A stretch of 64,000 bases of DNA from Paenibacillus paeoniae (GTDB lineage: Bacteria > Bacillota > Bacilli > Paenibacillales > Paenibacillaceae). The position numbers and the translations under genes are program-made. Location: contig NZ_QUBQ01000001.1 of NCBI RefSeq assembly GCF_003388735.1, forward strand, positions 372,001 to 436,000, in the 5' to 3' direction. The first letter of the stretch is position 1; the number at the start of each line of letters is the position of its first letter. Of this stretch, positions 52,037-60,688 are shown in pieces. Under the pieces are notes generated by a model that worked only from the letters and a program-made list of their open reading frames with translations, had not been told where the DNA came from and searched no databases.

Positions 52037-52084
52037 TTGCCGATTATCCCGTTTAATGACATAATAAAATCGAACCGGTACCAT
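52037..52084 (+). promoter_or_regulatory. Promoter and operator of the first LacI gene
   Basis: TTGCCG (52037-52042) and CATAAT (52060-52065) are 17 bases apart. ATCGAACCGGTACCAT (52069-52084) lies just after the -10, with the core GAACCGGTNC shared with the operon operator. Autoregulation is inferred. Confidence 0.65.
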
Positions 52085-52122
52085 AAAATCTGGTTTAGTA
52101 CGAAACATAGGAGTAGATTGAG

Positions 52123-53145
52123 ATGGTCAAATCAGATTCGGTCACCATTGCCGATGTAGCCAAACGGGCAGGCGTCGCGAAATCAACGGTTTCGCGTATT
52201 ATAAATGATGTACCAGGTGTGAAGCCAGTGACACGCAGCAAAGTATTGCAAGCCATCGAAGAGTTGGGCTTCAGGCCCAATATGTTGGCAAGAAGTTTAA
52301 AAACGAACATGAAGCAACAGATTGCACTTGCTATTGACGATATCCGAAATCCGTATTATCCGGAACTGGCTTGGGCTGTAGAGCAAGTGGCAAAGGAAAA
52401 TGGTTATCGACTCGTATTAATCAATCATTACGGCAATGCGGAGGAAGAACTTGCGATTATAAGAAGGATGAATGAAATGCATATTGACGGTATTATTATG
52501 CTGTCGATCAGCAATCCAACTGCGCTTAAAAATAATATCAATCATGCTTCTGTACCTGTATGTCTGATCGGCAATATGGGTGAAGATGTAAATGCAGACA
52601 TGGTGTTTTTATCAAAAACAGAAGGGCTGCTTGCTATGGAGCATTTGATCCGTATCGGCTGCTCGAATATTGCGTATGCGGGAGGACCCAAGCAGTTGCA
52701 TCAAGGAACACGCTATGAAGCCTATGATACGTCGCTTAGTATGAATTTTATGAAACCCAATTCGGCAAATGTATACATCGGTACGGACTTTTCCTTACAA
52801 ACGGGTATCCAGGCGGCAGATTATTTCTGCAGCTTGCCGGAATTGCCGGATGGCGTGTATGCCGCTAATGATATGATTGCAATTGGATTAATTCAGCGGC
52901 TTCTGGAGAACAAAATACGGGTTCCGGAAGATGTGACGGTTGTAGGTGTCGATGATATTAGTTGGTCTACTATTGCCAGGCCAAGAGTGTCGTCTGTCTC
53001 CAATCTGACAGGTGAAACCGGTAGAATCGCAGCGGAATTATTGCTAAGGCGGATTAAAGAAGGTCAAACCACTCCACTACGAAAAGTACAACTAGAACCG
53101 CGGCTTATTGTACGGGAATCGACGGTTAAGGTTACCGTGAATTAA
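52123..53145 (+). CDS. LacI-family transcriptional regulator (copy 1)
   Basis: The 340-residue repressor has an N-terminal helix-turn-helix (VTIADVAKRAGVAKSTVSRIINDV, residues 6-29) and hinge helix (PNMLARSLK), then a periplasmic-binding-protein-like sugar domain (about 65-335). It is very similar in the first 105 residues to the second LacI gene at 62261. It is transcribed in the same direction as the operon that follows, whose promoter carries a perfect palindrome of the expected LacI type. The effector is probably a sugar or nucleoside-derived compound. Confidence 0.92.
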   Translation: MVKSDSVTIADVAKRAGVAKSTVSRIINDVPGVKPVTRSKVLQAIEELGFRPNMLARSLKTNMKQQIALAIDDIRNPYYPELAWAVEQVAKENGYRLVLINHYGNAEEELAIIRRMNEMHIDGIIMLSISNPTALKNNINHASVPVCLIGNMGEDVNADMVFLSKTEGLLAMEHLIRIGCSNIAYAGGPKQLHQGTRYEAYDTSLSMNFMKPNSANVYIGTDFSLQTGIQAADYFCSLPELPDGVYAANDMIAIGLIQRLLENKIRVPEDVTVVGVDDISWSTIARPRVSSVSNLTGETGRIAAELLLRRIKEGQTTPLRKVQLEPRLIVRESTVKVTVN

Positions 53146-53170
53146 ACGGCGTAGGAATCATTTAGTTCTC

Positions 53171-53220
53171 TTGACAATTCAAAGGGGCCGTGTGATAATA
53201 TTTTCGAACCGGTTCGAAAA
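53171..53220 (+). promoter_or_regulatory. Operon promoter with perfect LacI-type operator
   Basis: TTGACA (53171-53176) and GATAAT (53194-53199) are 17 bases apart, close to consensus. The perfect palindrome TTTTCGAACCGGTTCGAAAA (53201-53220) covers the start of transcription. This placement would block initiation when bound. Confidence 0.8.
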
Positions 53221-53301
53221 TTTTCATAAAAATAATCTAAGTCTTAGACAGATTGCATTTCAAATGTTGAAAGAGCTTACAATCAGGGGGTTGATGCCTA
53301 A

Positions 53302-54225
53302 ATGAAATTACATCGAATGATACTGGATACAGATATTGGAACCGATGTGGATGATGCGATGGCCGTGGCTCTCAGCATGTTTTCTCCGGAAATTCAGGTA
53401 GAAGGAATTACGACGGTATATGGTGACGTAGTCCTGCGCTCCCGAATGGTTAAAAAGATATTACAAATGGGTGGCAGGGAAGACATCAAAATTTATGCAG
53501 GCGTGGAGCAGACGCTCCTGCGAAATCGGGAGATCTGGTGGCTCGGTCATGAAGGTGAAGGCATTCTTCATCTCGACGAGCGGGATCAAAATCTTGATTT
53601 CGAAGAGAAGCATGCGGTTGATTTTATTATCGAGACTGTCATGAATAATCCGGGTGAAATTACTCTGGTACCGATAGGGCCGCTCACCAATATAGCAGCC
53701 GCGATGATCAGAGAACCAAGGATAGCTGCGCATGCGAAAGAAATCATTCTGATGGGTGGCGTATCTCGAATAGGAAGCAATGCTGCTGAACTCGATTATT
53801 ATGAGCATAATATTAGCCGAGATCCGGAGTCAGCATCTATCGTTTTCGGAAGCGGTGCGAAGATTGTAATGGTTGGTCTAGATGTGACGCGCCAGGTATT
53901 AATGAATCGTAGTCATTTACAACGTTTAACAGAGTCGGGAGAACCGCTTAATCTTGTGCTTGTGAAGCTGGTGGAGAGATGGCTTGAGTGGTACAAGCAT
54001 GAATATACAGCCATGAACGATCCGCTTGCTGTCGCGCTGTTGATAAACCGTTCTTTTGTCAAAACTAAAAAAATGAAGGTGCATATCGAATATGATCATC
54101 GTCATCCAACGGGGCAGACAATTGCACAACATTCAGACGACGCTAACGTTGAAGTCTGCGTAGAAGTCGATAGCGAAGGTTTTATGAACTTGCTGCTCGA
54201 TCGATTATGCAGCCGGAAATCTTAG
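53302..54225 (+). CDS. Inosine/uridine-preferring nucleoside hydrolase family protein
   Basis: This 307-residue protein has the family calcium-binding motif near its start (LDTDIGTDVDDAMAVALSM, residues 8-26), VPIGPLTNIAAAMIREP, IILMGGV, a glycine/aspartate-rich DYYEHNISRDPESA and MNDPLAVALL. The family cleaves the N-glycosidic bond of ribonucleosides to give ribose and base. It is the first gene after the operator-bearing promoter. Operon mates include a ribokinase, so release of ribose is a consistent role; other beta-ribosides are possible. Confidence 0.9.
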   Translation: MKLHRMILDTDIGTDVDDAMAVALSMFSPEIQVEGITTVYGDVVLRSRMVKKILQMGGREDIKIYAGVEQTLLRNREIWWLGHEGEGILHLDERDQNLDFEEKHAVDFIIETVMNNPGEITLVPIGPLTNIAAAMIREPRIAAHAKEIILMGGVSRIGSNAAELDYYEHNISRDPESASIVFGSGAKIVMVGLDVTRQVLMNRSHLQRLTESGEPLNLVLVKLVERWLEWYKHEYTAMNDPLAVALLINRSFVKTKKMKVHIEYDHRHPTGQTIAQHSDDANVEVCVEVDSEGFMNLLLDRLCSRKS

Positions 54226-54295
54226 GAACGATTGAATCATATGGAAGCGATTACACGTGTTGCAGCAATTATTCATTCATTGGAGGGTTAGATCA

Positions 54296-55669
54296 ATGAC
54301 GATGAAGACATTTAAATCCGTGACAGCAATGGCGTTGGCTCTTGTAATGCTTGTGTCTTTAATGACAGCTTGTTCGTCTAACAACAGCAAACCAGGAGAT
54401 GGCAAGGAGCAACCTGGCACCAATGCTCCCCACAGCAAGGTAGTGATTCCGTTCTGGATTACCCCGCAGGACACAGGGATTACCGCCTGGTTTAGGAAAT
54501 GGACGAATGAGTTCAACCAGTCACATGATGGGGTTGAAGTCAAATTGGAATTTGTCCCGCAAGACGCTTGGCAGCAAAAGCTGAAGGCAGCTCAATCGAA
54601 TGGTACTGCTCCGCAAATCGCTTATACGAATTATGCGAGCATTCCGATGAGCGTGGAAGAGGGGATGTATGCGGCTCTCGATGATTATATGGATCCCAAA
54701 CTATTCGAGGATCTGTACGGGAATATAAAAGAAATCGTGTCCATTGGCGATAACCACTATTCCTATCCCGTATTCGTGGAGCCGTACCAGCTTCTATTCT
54801 ATCGCAAGGACTTCTTTGAGGAGGTAGGGCTAGATCCGGAATCTCCTCCAACATCATGGAAACAATTGATCGATATGGCAGCCCAACTCACGAAACAAGG
54901 CCGATTTGGATTAGCCGTTCCGGGCAGCGGGGATGTAGCTTGGACGCACTGGGCATTCCAGAACATGATCGGACACTTTCCGATCAGCGACGACTGGTCG
55001 CATGCCACTGTGAATGACGAGAGCTACCGAGAATTGTTTAGCTTCTGGAAAACGCTGTATGACGAAAAAGTTGTGCCCAAGCAGGCGTTGTCCGAGGCAT
55101 GGGATATAAAGCCGCTTGCAGAAGGCCGCGTGGCCATGGGCTTTAACGGATCATGGGCTATCGGTAATCTGAAAAACGAATATGCGGATATTGCAGACAA
55201 AGTTGGCGTTGCAGTAGCACCTACACCGGATGGAATAACGGAAGGTAAAACGACTGCCGCGCTTGGTGGGTATGCCTTGACTCTCGATGGCAAAGCGAAA
55301 AATCCGAAGGAAGCAGCGGAGTTTATCTCATACCTTGTAGCAGGTGATCCGCAAATTATGAAGGAGTTTTTTGAGACGTCCCAATACTCCAAGTTTTCGG
55401 CACGACAGTCCGTGGATGAGCTCATTAACAAAGAACCGGGAGTGTCAGATGATCCGTACCGTGACATTATTTTGAAACAAGTCATCCCGTTTGCCAAACC
55501 TGAGCCCTGGTATTCGTTTGATATTTCAAGCATTTACGGTACAGCGCTAGAAACGGTAATCTCCAATGGCGTTCCTGTAGACGATGCGCTAGCCAAGCTG
55601 GAAAAAGATATTAACGATTATATCAAGGTTCACAACTACGCGAACAAAAATCCCAAGCAGAACCAGTAA
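54296..55669 (+). CDS. ABC importer substrate-binding lipoprotein (family 1)
   Basis: The 457-residue protein has a lipoprotein signal peptide with lipobox LMTAC (lipidated Cys26) followed by a Ser/Asn-rich spacer. The remainder is a family-1 extracellular solute-binding protein (IPFWITPQDTGITAWFRKWTNEFNQSHDGVEVKLEFV; PYQLLFYRKDFFEEVGLDP; GFNGSWAIGNL). Such proteins serve sugar (CUT1) importers. ATG at 54296 follows GGAGGGTTAGATCA. The ligand is unknown. Confidence 0.9.
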   Translation: MTMKTFKSVTAMALALVMLVSLMTACSSNNSKPGDGKEQPGTNAPHSKVVIPFWITPQDTGITAWFRKWTNEFNQSHDGVEVKLEFVPQDAWQQKLKAAQSNGTAPQIAYTNYASIPMSVEEGMYAALDDYMDPKLFEDLYGNIKEIVSIGDNHYSYPVFVEPYQLLFYRKDFFEEVGLDPESPPTSWKQLIDMAAQLTKQGRFGLAVPGSGDVAWTHWAFQNMIGHFPISDDWSHATVNDESYRELFSFWKTLYDEKVVPKQALSEAWDIKPLAEGRVAMGFNGSWAIGNLKNEYADIADKVGVAVAPTPDGITEGKTTAALGGYALTLDGKAKNPKEAAEFISYLVAGDPQIMKEFFETSQYSKFSARQSVDELINKEPGVSDDPYRDIILKQVIPFAKPEPWYSFDISSIYGTALETVISNGVPVDDALAKLEKDINDYIKVHNYANKNPKQNQ

Positions 55670-55779
55670 GGCTCTGTAAATAGCGAAGGTCGTAAAGGTC
55701 AACCGGCCATATATCGGCCTTCCCTTGGGCTCTAAGGTCAAAACAGATGAATTTGCCATCAGGCAATGAGGTGACAGAC

Positions 55780-56703
55780 GTGAACGATGCAACAGCAAGA
55801 AAGGGATTGTCAAGTCAGAAGCTTTTATCCCGTTCTCGACAAGATGCCAAGACAGCATATGCCATGTTAGTACCAACCTTTATTTTGCTTACGTTATTTG
55901 CGCTTCTTCCGCTAGGAATGTCATTGTTCAAAAGCTTTACCGATTTCAGCTTCTATAAGACACCGGAGTTTATCGGTTTTCATAATTATCGAATTGTATT
56001 GGCCGATCCCTTTTTCCGTAAAGCCGTACTGGTCGCTTTTAAGCTCGTGTTTCTGATCGTACCTGTTCAATTCGTGGCTGCCTTTCTGTTCGCCCATTTA
56101 ATCAAGGAGATGTCAACGCGGATCGGCGCATTCGTCAAAACCACCATATATATTCCTCTTGTCATAAGCGGAATTGTAGTAGGCGCGGTGTTTTCCTTCA
56201 TTTATAACTATCAAGGCGGCATTCTTAATTCCTTGCTGAATGTATTCGGTATCGAGAATCAAGCCTGGATCGCTGATTCCACTTATGCGCTTTATAGCGT
56301 AGCTGCCCCCGCTATATGGCAAGGATTTGGCTATGTGACGTTAATGATGCTAGCAGGATTGCTCGATATTCCCAAAGATTATTATGAGGCTGCCAAAATG
56401 GATGGTGCGTCTGCATTTCGCAGGATGGTCTATATCACGATACCGAATATGAAAAATGTATTTATATTTATTTTCATATCCGGGGTGACGGGAGCGTTGT
56501 CGCTGTACGAAATTGTCCTGATGATTACGAACGGCGGTCCTGGAGGGGAGACGTTAACGCCGGTTCTCCATCTGGTCAACCATTTTAACAACGATCCTAC
56601 GATGGGCTATACCGTTGCCGGCGCAATCATAATGGCAATTATATTAGGCTCATTCTCGGCTGTCATCTTCCGCATTGTACAGTCGGACAAAGCTATTGAT
56701 TAG
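55780..56703 (+). CDS. Sugar-type ABC importer permease 1
   Basis: This 307-residue membrane protein has about six spans and the binding-protein-dependent EAA motif EAAKMDGASAFRRMVYITIP near residue 205. The GTG at 55780 was preferred because GAGGTGACAGAC precedes it; an ATG at 55747 lacks a site. The sequence fits the MalF/UgpA group. It follows the binding protein by 110 bases containing small GGCC hairpins, which may set different expression levels. Confidence 0.9.
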   Translation: MNDATARKGLSSQKLLSRSRQDAKTAYAMLVPTFILLTLFALLPLGMSLFKSFTDFSFYKTPEFIGFHNYRIVLADPFFRKAVLVAFKLVFLIVPVQFVAAFLFAHLIKEMSTRIGAFVKTTIYIPLVISGIVVGAVFSFIYNYQGGILNSLLNVFGIENQAWIADSTYALYSVAAPAIWQGFGYVTLMMLAGLLDIPKDYYEAAKMDGASAFRRMVYITIPNMKNVFIFIFISGVTGALSLYEIVLMITNGGPGGETLTPVLHLVNHFNNDPTMGYTVAGAIIMAIILGSFSAVIFRIVQSDKAID

Positions 56704-56716
56704 AAGGGTGATTGCT

Positions 56717-57562
56717 ATGAACGAATCGAGAAAAGCCCGCTACATTGCCAATCTAATCGGTATATTCGTAGCGTTAATCGCATTGTTTCCGCTTATATGG
56801 ATGACGATATCCGGTTTCAAAAAGCGAGAAGAGGTGTTATCGTTTCCGTTCCGTTTCTTTCCAAAGGAATGGAATTTCCAAAACTACGTCGACATCATCA
56901 TGAATTCGACTTCCTTTTTCCCAGATGGAGCGTCGTTCATGACTTCCATGTTCGTTACGTTCGGCGTCGCCGTTTTTTGTGTCATATTCAGCCTATTGCT
57001 GAACTCAATGGCTGCGTACGTATTTGCCAGATTGGAATTTCCGTTCAAAAAGTTTCTATGGCTATATTACATGCTGACGATGTTTATCCCTGGCATTGCT
57101 ATTTACATTACAGGCTTCATGATTGTTGACATGCTGAATATGACGAATACGTTCTGGGTGCTGACATTGCCAGGTCTTGCTTATGTATGGAGCGTATTTT
57201 TTGTCAGACAGTTTTATCTCAACATTCCGATGGCGCTGGAAGAAGCGGCACTGCTTGACGGTGCGACGCGATTCCGTATTTACTGGTCGATTTTTTTGCC
57301 GCTTTCAGTCCCGCCTTTTGTCATTATGGGGATGAATGTTTTCCTGGGCTACTGGTCTGCTTTCCTATGGCCGGTCATGACCATTTCGGATCCATCGCTA
57401 TACCAAATCAATCAGTTGCTCATGTTCTTCAAAGCGCAGCGTAATACGGAGTGGCAGTATATTATGGCGGGAGCGTCTATCGCTTCTGTACCGCCGATTG
57501 TCCTTATGCTCATGTTCCAGAAGTATATCATTCAGGGCATCAAGTTATCGGGTATCAAATAA
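56717..57562 (+). CDS. Sugar-type ABC importer permease 2
   Basis: The 281-residue protein has about six spans and the EAA motif EEAALLDGATRFRIYWSIFLP near residue 175, as in MalG/UgpE-type permeases. The ATG at 56717 follows AAGGGTGATTGCT, 13 bases after the previous stop. No ATPase gene is present in the operon, so a shared MsmX-type ATPase encoded elsewhere is the likely energiser. Confidence 0.9.
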   Translation: MNESRKARYIANLIGIFVALIALFPLIWMTISGFKKREEVLSFPFRFFPKEWNFQNYVDIIMNSTSFFPDGASFMTSMFVTFGVAVFCVIFSLLLNSMAAYVFARLEFPFKKFLWLYYMLTMFIPGIAIYITGFMIVDMLNMTNTFWVLTLPGLAYVWSVFFVRQFYLNIPMALEEAALLDGATRFRIYWSIFLPLSVPPFVIMGMNVFLGYWSAFLWPVMTISDPSLYQINQLLMFFKAQRNTEWQYIMAGASIASVPPIVLMLMFQKYIIQGIKLSGIK

Positions 57563-57587
57563 ATCGAGTAGGTCAGGAGAGAGAGAG

Positions 57588-59750
57588 ATGTTGAACCAAG
57601 CTGCAACGACTATACAAAAGCATGGCTTAAAAAATGATTACATTGAACGCACCTATGCGGGCTGGCTTGGCAAAGTGATTGGTGTCCGGCATGGCGCTAA
57701 CGTAGAGAACTGGAGTTATGAGAAGCTTCAGCGAGCTTTTGGGGAAATTACGGGCTACTTGCATGAATTTCGCAATTTTGCCGCGGATGATGACACGAAC
57801 GGCCCTTTGTTTTTCCTTCGGGCGCTTGAGGATTATACGCACACACGGGAAATTACTCCAGAGCAAATCGGTCTTACTTGGCTGAACTACGCGGCTGATG
57901 GTCACGGCTTTTATTGGTGGGGAGGCTATGGCGTGTCCACGGAACATACCGCCTATGTCAATATGAAGAACGGAGTCATGGCGCCCAGATCTGGATCGAT
58001 CGAACAGAATGGAGTTGCAGTAGCCGAGCAAATCGGAGGGCAGATCTTTATCGATGTATGGGGAATGATTGCTCCTGGCAATCCAGAGCTGGCAGCCGAA
58101 TATGCAGAGAAAGCAGCCAGCGTATCGCATGACGGAGAGGGCATCTACGGGGGCAGATTTATTGCGGCAGCCATTGCTGCCGCCTATACAGCCGGAAGCA
58201 TAGATGAGATCATCTATGCGGGACTGGCCGTCATCCCGGAAGGGTGTGAGTACCGTCGAATGGTGAACGCTGTAAGAGCGTTCCACCTGGAGCATCCGGA
58301 CAACTGGCGTGATTGCTTCTTGTATGTAAAATACAATTTTGGTTATGACAAGTATCCTGGACACTGTCACATTATTCCTAATTCGGCTGTCATTATTCTT
58401 TCTATGTTATATGGCGAAGGAGACTTCTCGCGTACGATCAATATTTGCAACATGTGCGGGTGGGATACGGACTGCAATGTTGGCAATGTAGGAGCGATTC
58501 TTGGCGTCTGGGCAGGATTAGACGGCATAGGAATGGAGTGGAGAAAGCCCATTAACGATTTTCTTTGCAATTCCAGCGTAATCGGCTCGCTTAATATACT
58601 GGATTTGCCTTGGTGCGCTGCCTATATATCCCGTTTCGGCTATTTAATTGCGGGCGAACCCATGCCGGAGCAATGGGAATCGATTCTTCTCGGCAAAGGT
58701 GCCAGATTTCACTTTGAATACCCAGGGTCGACACATGCCATGCGTACGGGATCTAGCGACGAAACTCATGTAACCTCATTTATTGAAAATACGACGGAGC
58801 AGGCTTTCGCAGGCTGTCGATCCCTGAAAGTCGTCTTCGACAAGGTCCAAGGCGGTCACGCATACCGACTCTACCATCAGACGTATTATCGTCCGGGAGA
58901 CTTCAATGATAGCCGTTATGATCCAAGCTTCTCGCCAATTCTGTACCCGGGCCAAAGCATATCCGCACAGCTGCTGCTGCCGGAGGGTTCCCCAGTTCCG
59001 GTCAAGGCGGCCATGTATGTCATGGATGGCAACAGCAGCGAACGCTGTTATGGTAACTTCGTCGAGCTTATACCTGGCCAATGGCTCGAAGCACGCTTTG
59101 ACATTCCTTTTCGATCAGGCGCATGTCTGGAGGAAGCAGGGATTGAACTGATCCCGTTGGATGGATGGGTATCAGAACTCGTTGTTTATGTAGATGATTT
59201 TACTTTTAGTGGAAAGCCAAATTATGAAGTTGATTTTTCGAAAGAACGTCTAGAAGTATGGAACAGTATGCATACGGAGATCAGCCAGTTCACCTATCTG
59301 AGAGGCTTGTGGACATTAGAGGACGGAGAGCTTAGCGGCAGCTATCCTTCAGAATCGGCGGAATGCTATACCGGGGACTTGGCTTGGACCGATTATCGTA
59401 TGGAAGCGGAGCTAATACCGAAATTTGGAGACGGGCATTATATGCTCTTCCGCGTACAGGGCGGTATTCGTTCTTATGCGGTCGGGTTAGCACCAGGAGG
59501 AAAGCTTGCTCTCCTGAAAAATAGCAACGGTTACGAGGGTTTGGCTGAGGTTGAATTTCCATGGCGGGCAGAGCAAGCCTATCGAATCGCGGTTACCGCC
59601 AAGGGCAGTCTGATTTCAGTGGAGTGGGGCGGAGAAGTAATCCTGACCTTCGACGATCAGACTCAACCTTACCTGAATGGCGGAGTCGGCTTTGCGACCA
59701 TGAATGGGAGCCATACACACTATACGCGTTTTGGCGTGAAAGGAGTATAA
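57588..59750 (+). CDS. ADP-ribosylglycohydrolase-fold enzyme with C-terminal jelly-roll-like region
   Basis: The 720-residue protein has an N-terminal ADP-ribosylglycohydrolase-type domain (about 15-360) with ERTYAGWLGKVIG, the metal-binding DDDT (Asp67-Asp69), and CGWDTDCNVGNVGAILGVWAG with Asp293 and Asp295. The metal ligands of the DraG/ARH fold are therefore kept. The C-terminal half (about 390-720) is beta-rich; the last 170 residues (LWTLEDGELSGSYPSESAEC...FGVKGV) look like a concanavalin-type or DUF1080-like domain. No signal peptide is seen, so it is cytosolic. AGGAGAGAGAGAG precedes the ATG at 57588. Its neighbours suggest cleavage of imported ribosides rather than protein de-ADP-ribosylation. 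Confidence 0.82.
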   Translation: MLNQAATTIQKHGLKNDYIERTYAGWLGKVIGVRHGANVENWSYEKLQRAFGEITGYLHEFRNFAADDDTNGPLFFLRALEDYTHTREITPEQIGLTWLNYAADGHGFYWWGGYGVSTEHTAYVNMKNGVMAPRSGSIEQNGVAVAEQIGGQIFIDVWGMIAPGNPELAAEYAEKAASVSHDGEGIYGGRFIAAAIAAAYTAGSIDEIIYAGLAVIPEGCEYRRMVNAVRAFHLEHPDNWRDCFLYVKYNFGYDKYPGHCHIIPNSAVIILSMLYGEGDFSRTINICNMCGWDTDCNVGNVGAILGVWAGLDGIGMEWRKPINDFLCNSSVIGSLNILDLPWCAAYISRFGYLIAGEPMPEQWESILLGKGARFHFEYPGSTHAMRTGSSDETHVTSFIENTTEQAFAGCRSLKVVFDKVQGGHAYRLYHQTYYRPGDFNDSRYDPSFSPILYPGQSISAQLLLPEGSPVPVKAAMYVMDGNSSERCYGNFVELIPGQWLEARFDIPFRSGACLEEAGIELIPLDGWVSELVVYVDDFTFSGKPNYEVDFSKERLEVWNSMHTEISQFTYLRGLWTLEDGELSGSYPSESAECYTGDLAWTDYRMEAELIPKFGDGHYMLFRVQGGIRSYAVGLAPGGKLALLKNSNGYEGLAEVEFPWRAEQAYRIAVTAKGSLISVEWGGEVILTFDDQTQPYLNGGVGFATMNGSHTHYTRFGVKGV

Positions 59751-59751
59751 C

Positions 59752-60672
59752 ATGAGCTCGATACTGGTAGCGGGTAGTTTGAACATGGATGTTGTTAACC
59801 GGGTATCGGAGTTTCCAGTCCCGGGCGAGACCATTACAGGGAGAGGAACGGCATACCATCCAGGCGGAAAAGGTGCCAATCAAGCAGTTGCAGCCGTTCG
59901 CTCTGGAAGTACGGTTACGATGGCAGGAGCAGTCGGTTTGGATGCCAATGGACAAACCTTGGTGGAAAGCTTGAAGAACTCCGGTATTCGAACAAACGGG
60001 ATTATCAAGAACGAAGCGCTGACAGGCATGGCTTTTATTACCGTTAATGATTCAGGTGAGAATACGATTGTACTTTCTCCTGGCAGCAATGGTGCTTTTG
60101 CACCCGATGATATTCGTGAGGAGATTATTCAAGAGGCTGATATCGTCTTGCTTCAAAACGAAATACCATGGATTACGAATTTTGCTATTATGAAACGGTC
60201 TGTAGCATACGGCAGCAAAGTCATCTATAATCCTGCTCCTGCTCACCGGGTTGATCCAACCGTATTGTCATGGATAGATACGCTTATCTTGAATGAAACA
60301 GAAGCAGCCGTTACTACTGGACTAAATATTGGAAATCATCAGGAAGCGGAATTAGCAGCCGATCAACTGATTACCCAAGGTGTGAAGAACGTCATCATTA
60401 CCCTTGGAGGCAACGGATCTTATTATGCCAGCCATTCTGGGGAAAGCCTTCATATGCCTTCGTTTAAAGTAGAGGCTGTAGATACGACTGCAGCAGGAGA
60501 TACATTTATCGGCGCTTATGCTTCAGCTCTTCACAGCGGCCAATCACGATTAGTCGCGCTGCGATTCGCTACCGCGGCGGCAGCTATCGCGGTTACCCGA
60601 CATGGGGCTCAGCACTCGGTTCCGCACAAGTATGAGATAGAGACTTTTTTGGAAAATCATACATCGGTATAA
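59752..60672 (+). CDS. rbsK: Ribokinase (PfkB family)
   Basis: This 306-residue kinase has the ribokinase N-terminal signature GSLNMDVVNRVSEFPVPGETITG, the substrate loop GGKGANQAVA, and the ATP/catalytic block DTTAAGDTFIGAY with catalytic Asp250. It phosphorylates ribose (or a close sugar) at O5. It begins one base after the stop of the glycohydrolase gene. Together with the nucleoside hydrolase it would funnel freed ribose into the pentose phosphate pathway. Confidence 0.88.
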   Translation: MSSILVAGSLNMDVVNRVSEFPVPGETITGRGTAYHPGGKGANQAVAAVRSGSTVTMAGAVGLDANGQTLVESLKNSGIRTNGIIKNEALTGMAFITVNDSGENTIVLSPGSNGAFAPDDIREEIIQEADIVLLQNEIPWITNFAIMKRSVAYGSKVIYNPAPAHRVDPTVLSWIDTLILNETEAAVTTGLNIGNHQEAELAADQLITQGVKNVIITLGGNGSYYASHSGESLHMPSFKVEAVDTTAAGDTFIGAYASALHSGQSRLVALRFATAAAAIAVTRHGAQHSVPHKYEIETFLENHTSV

Positions 60673-60688
60673 GGAGGTTTCTATACAT

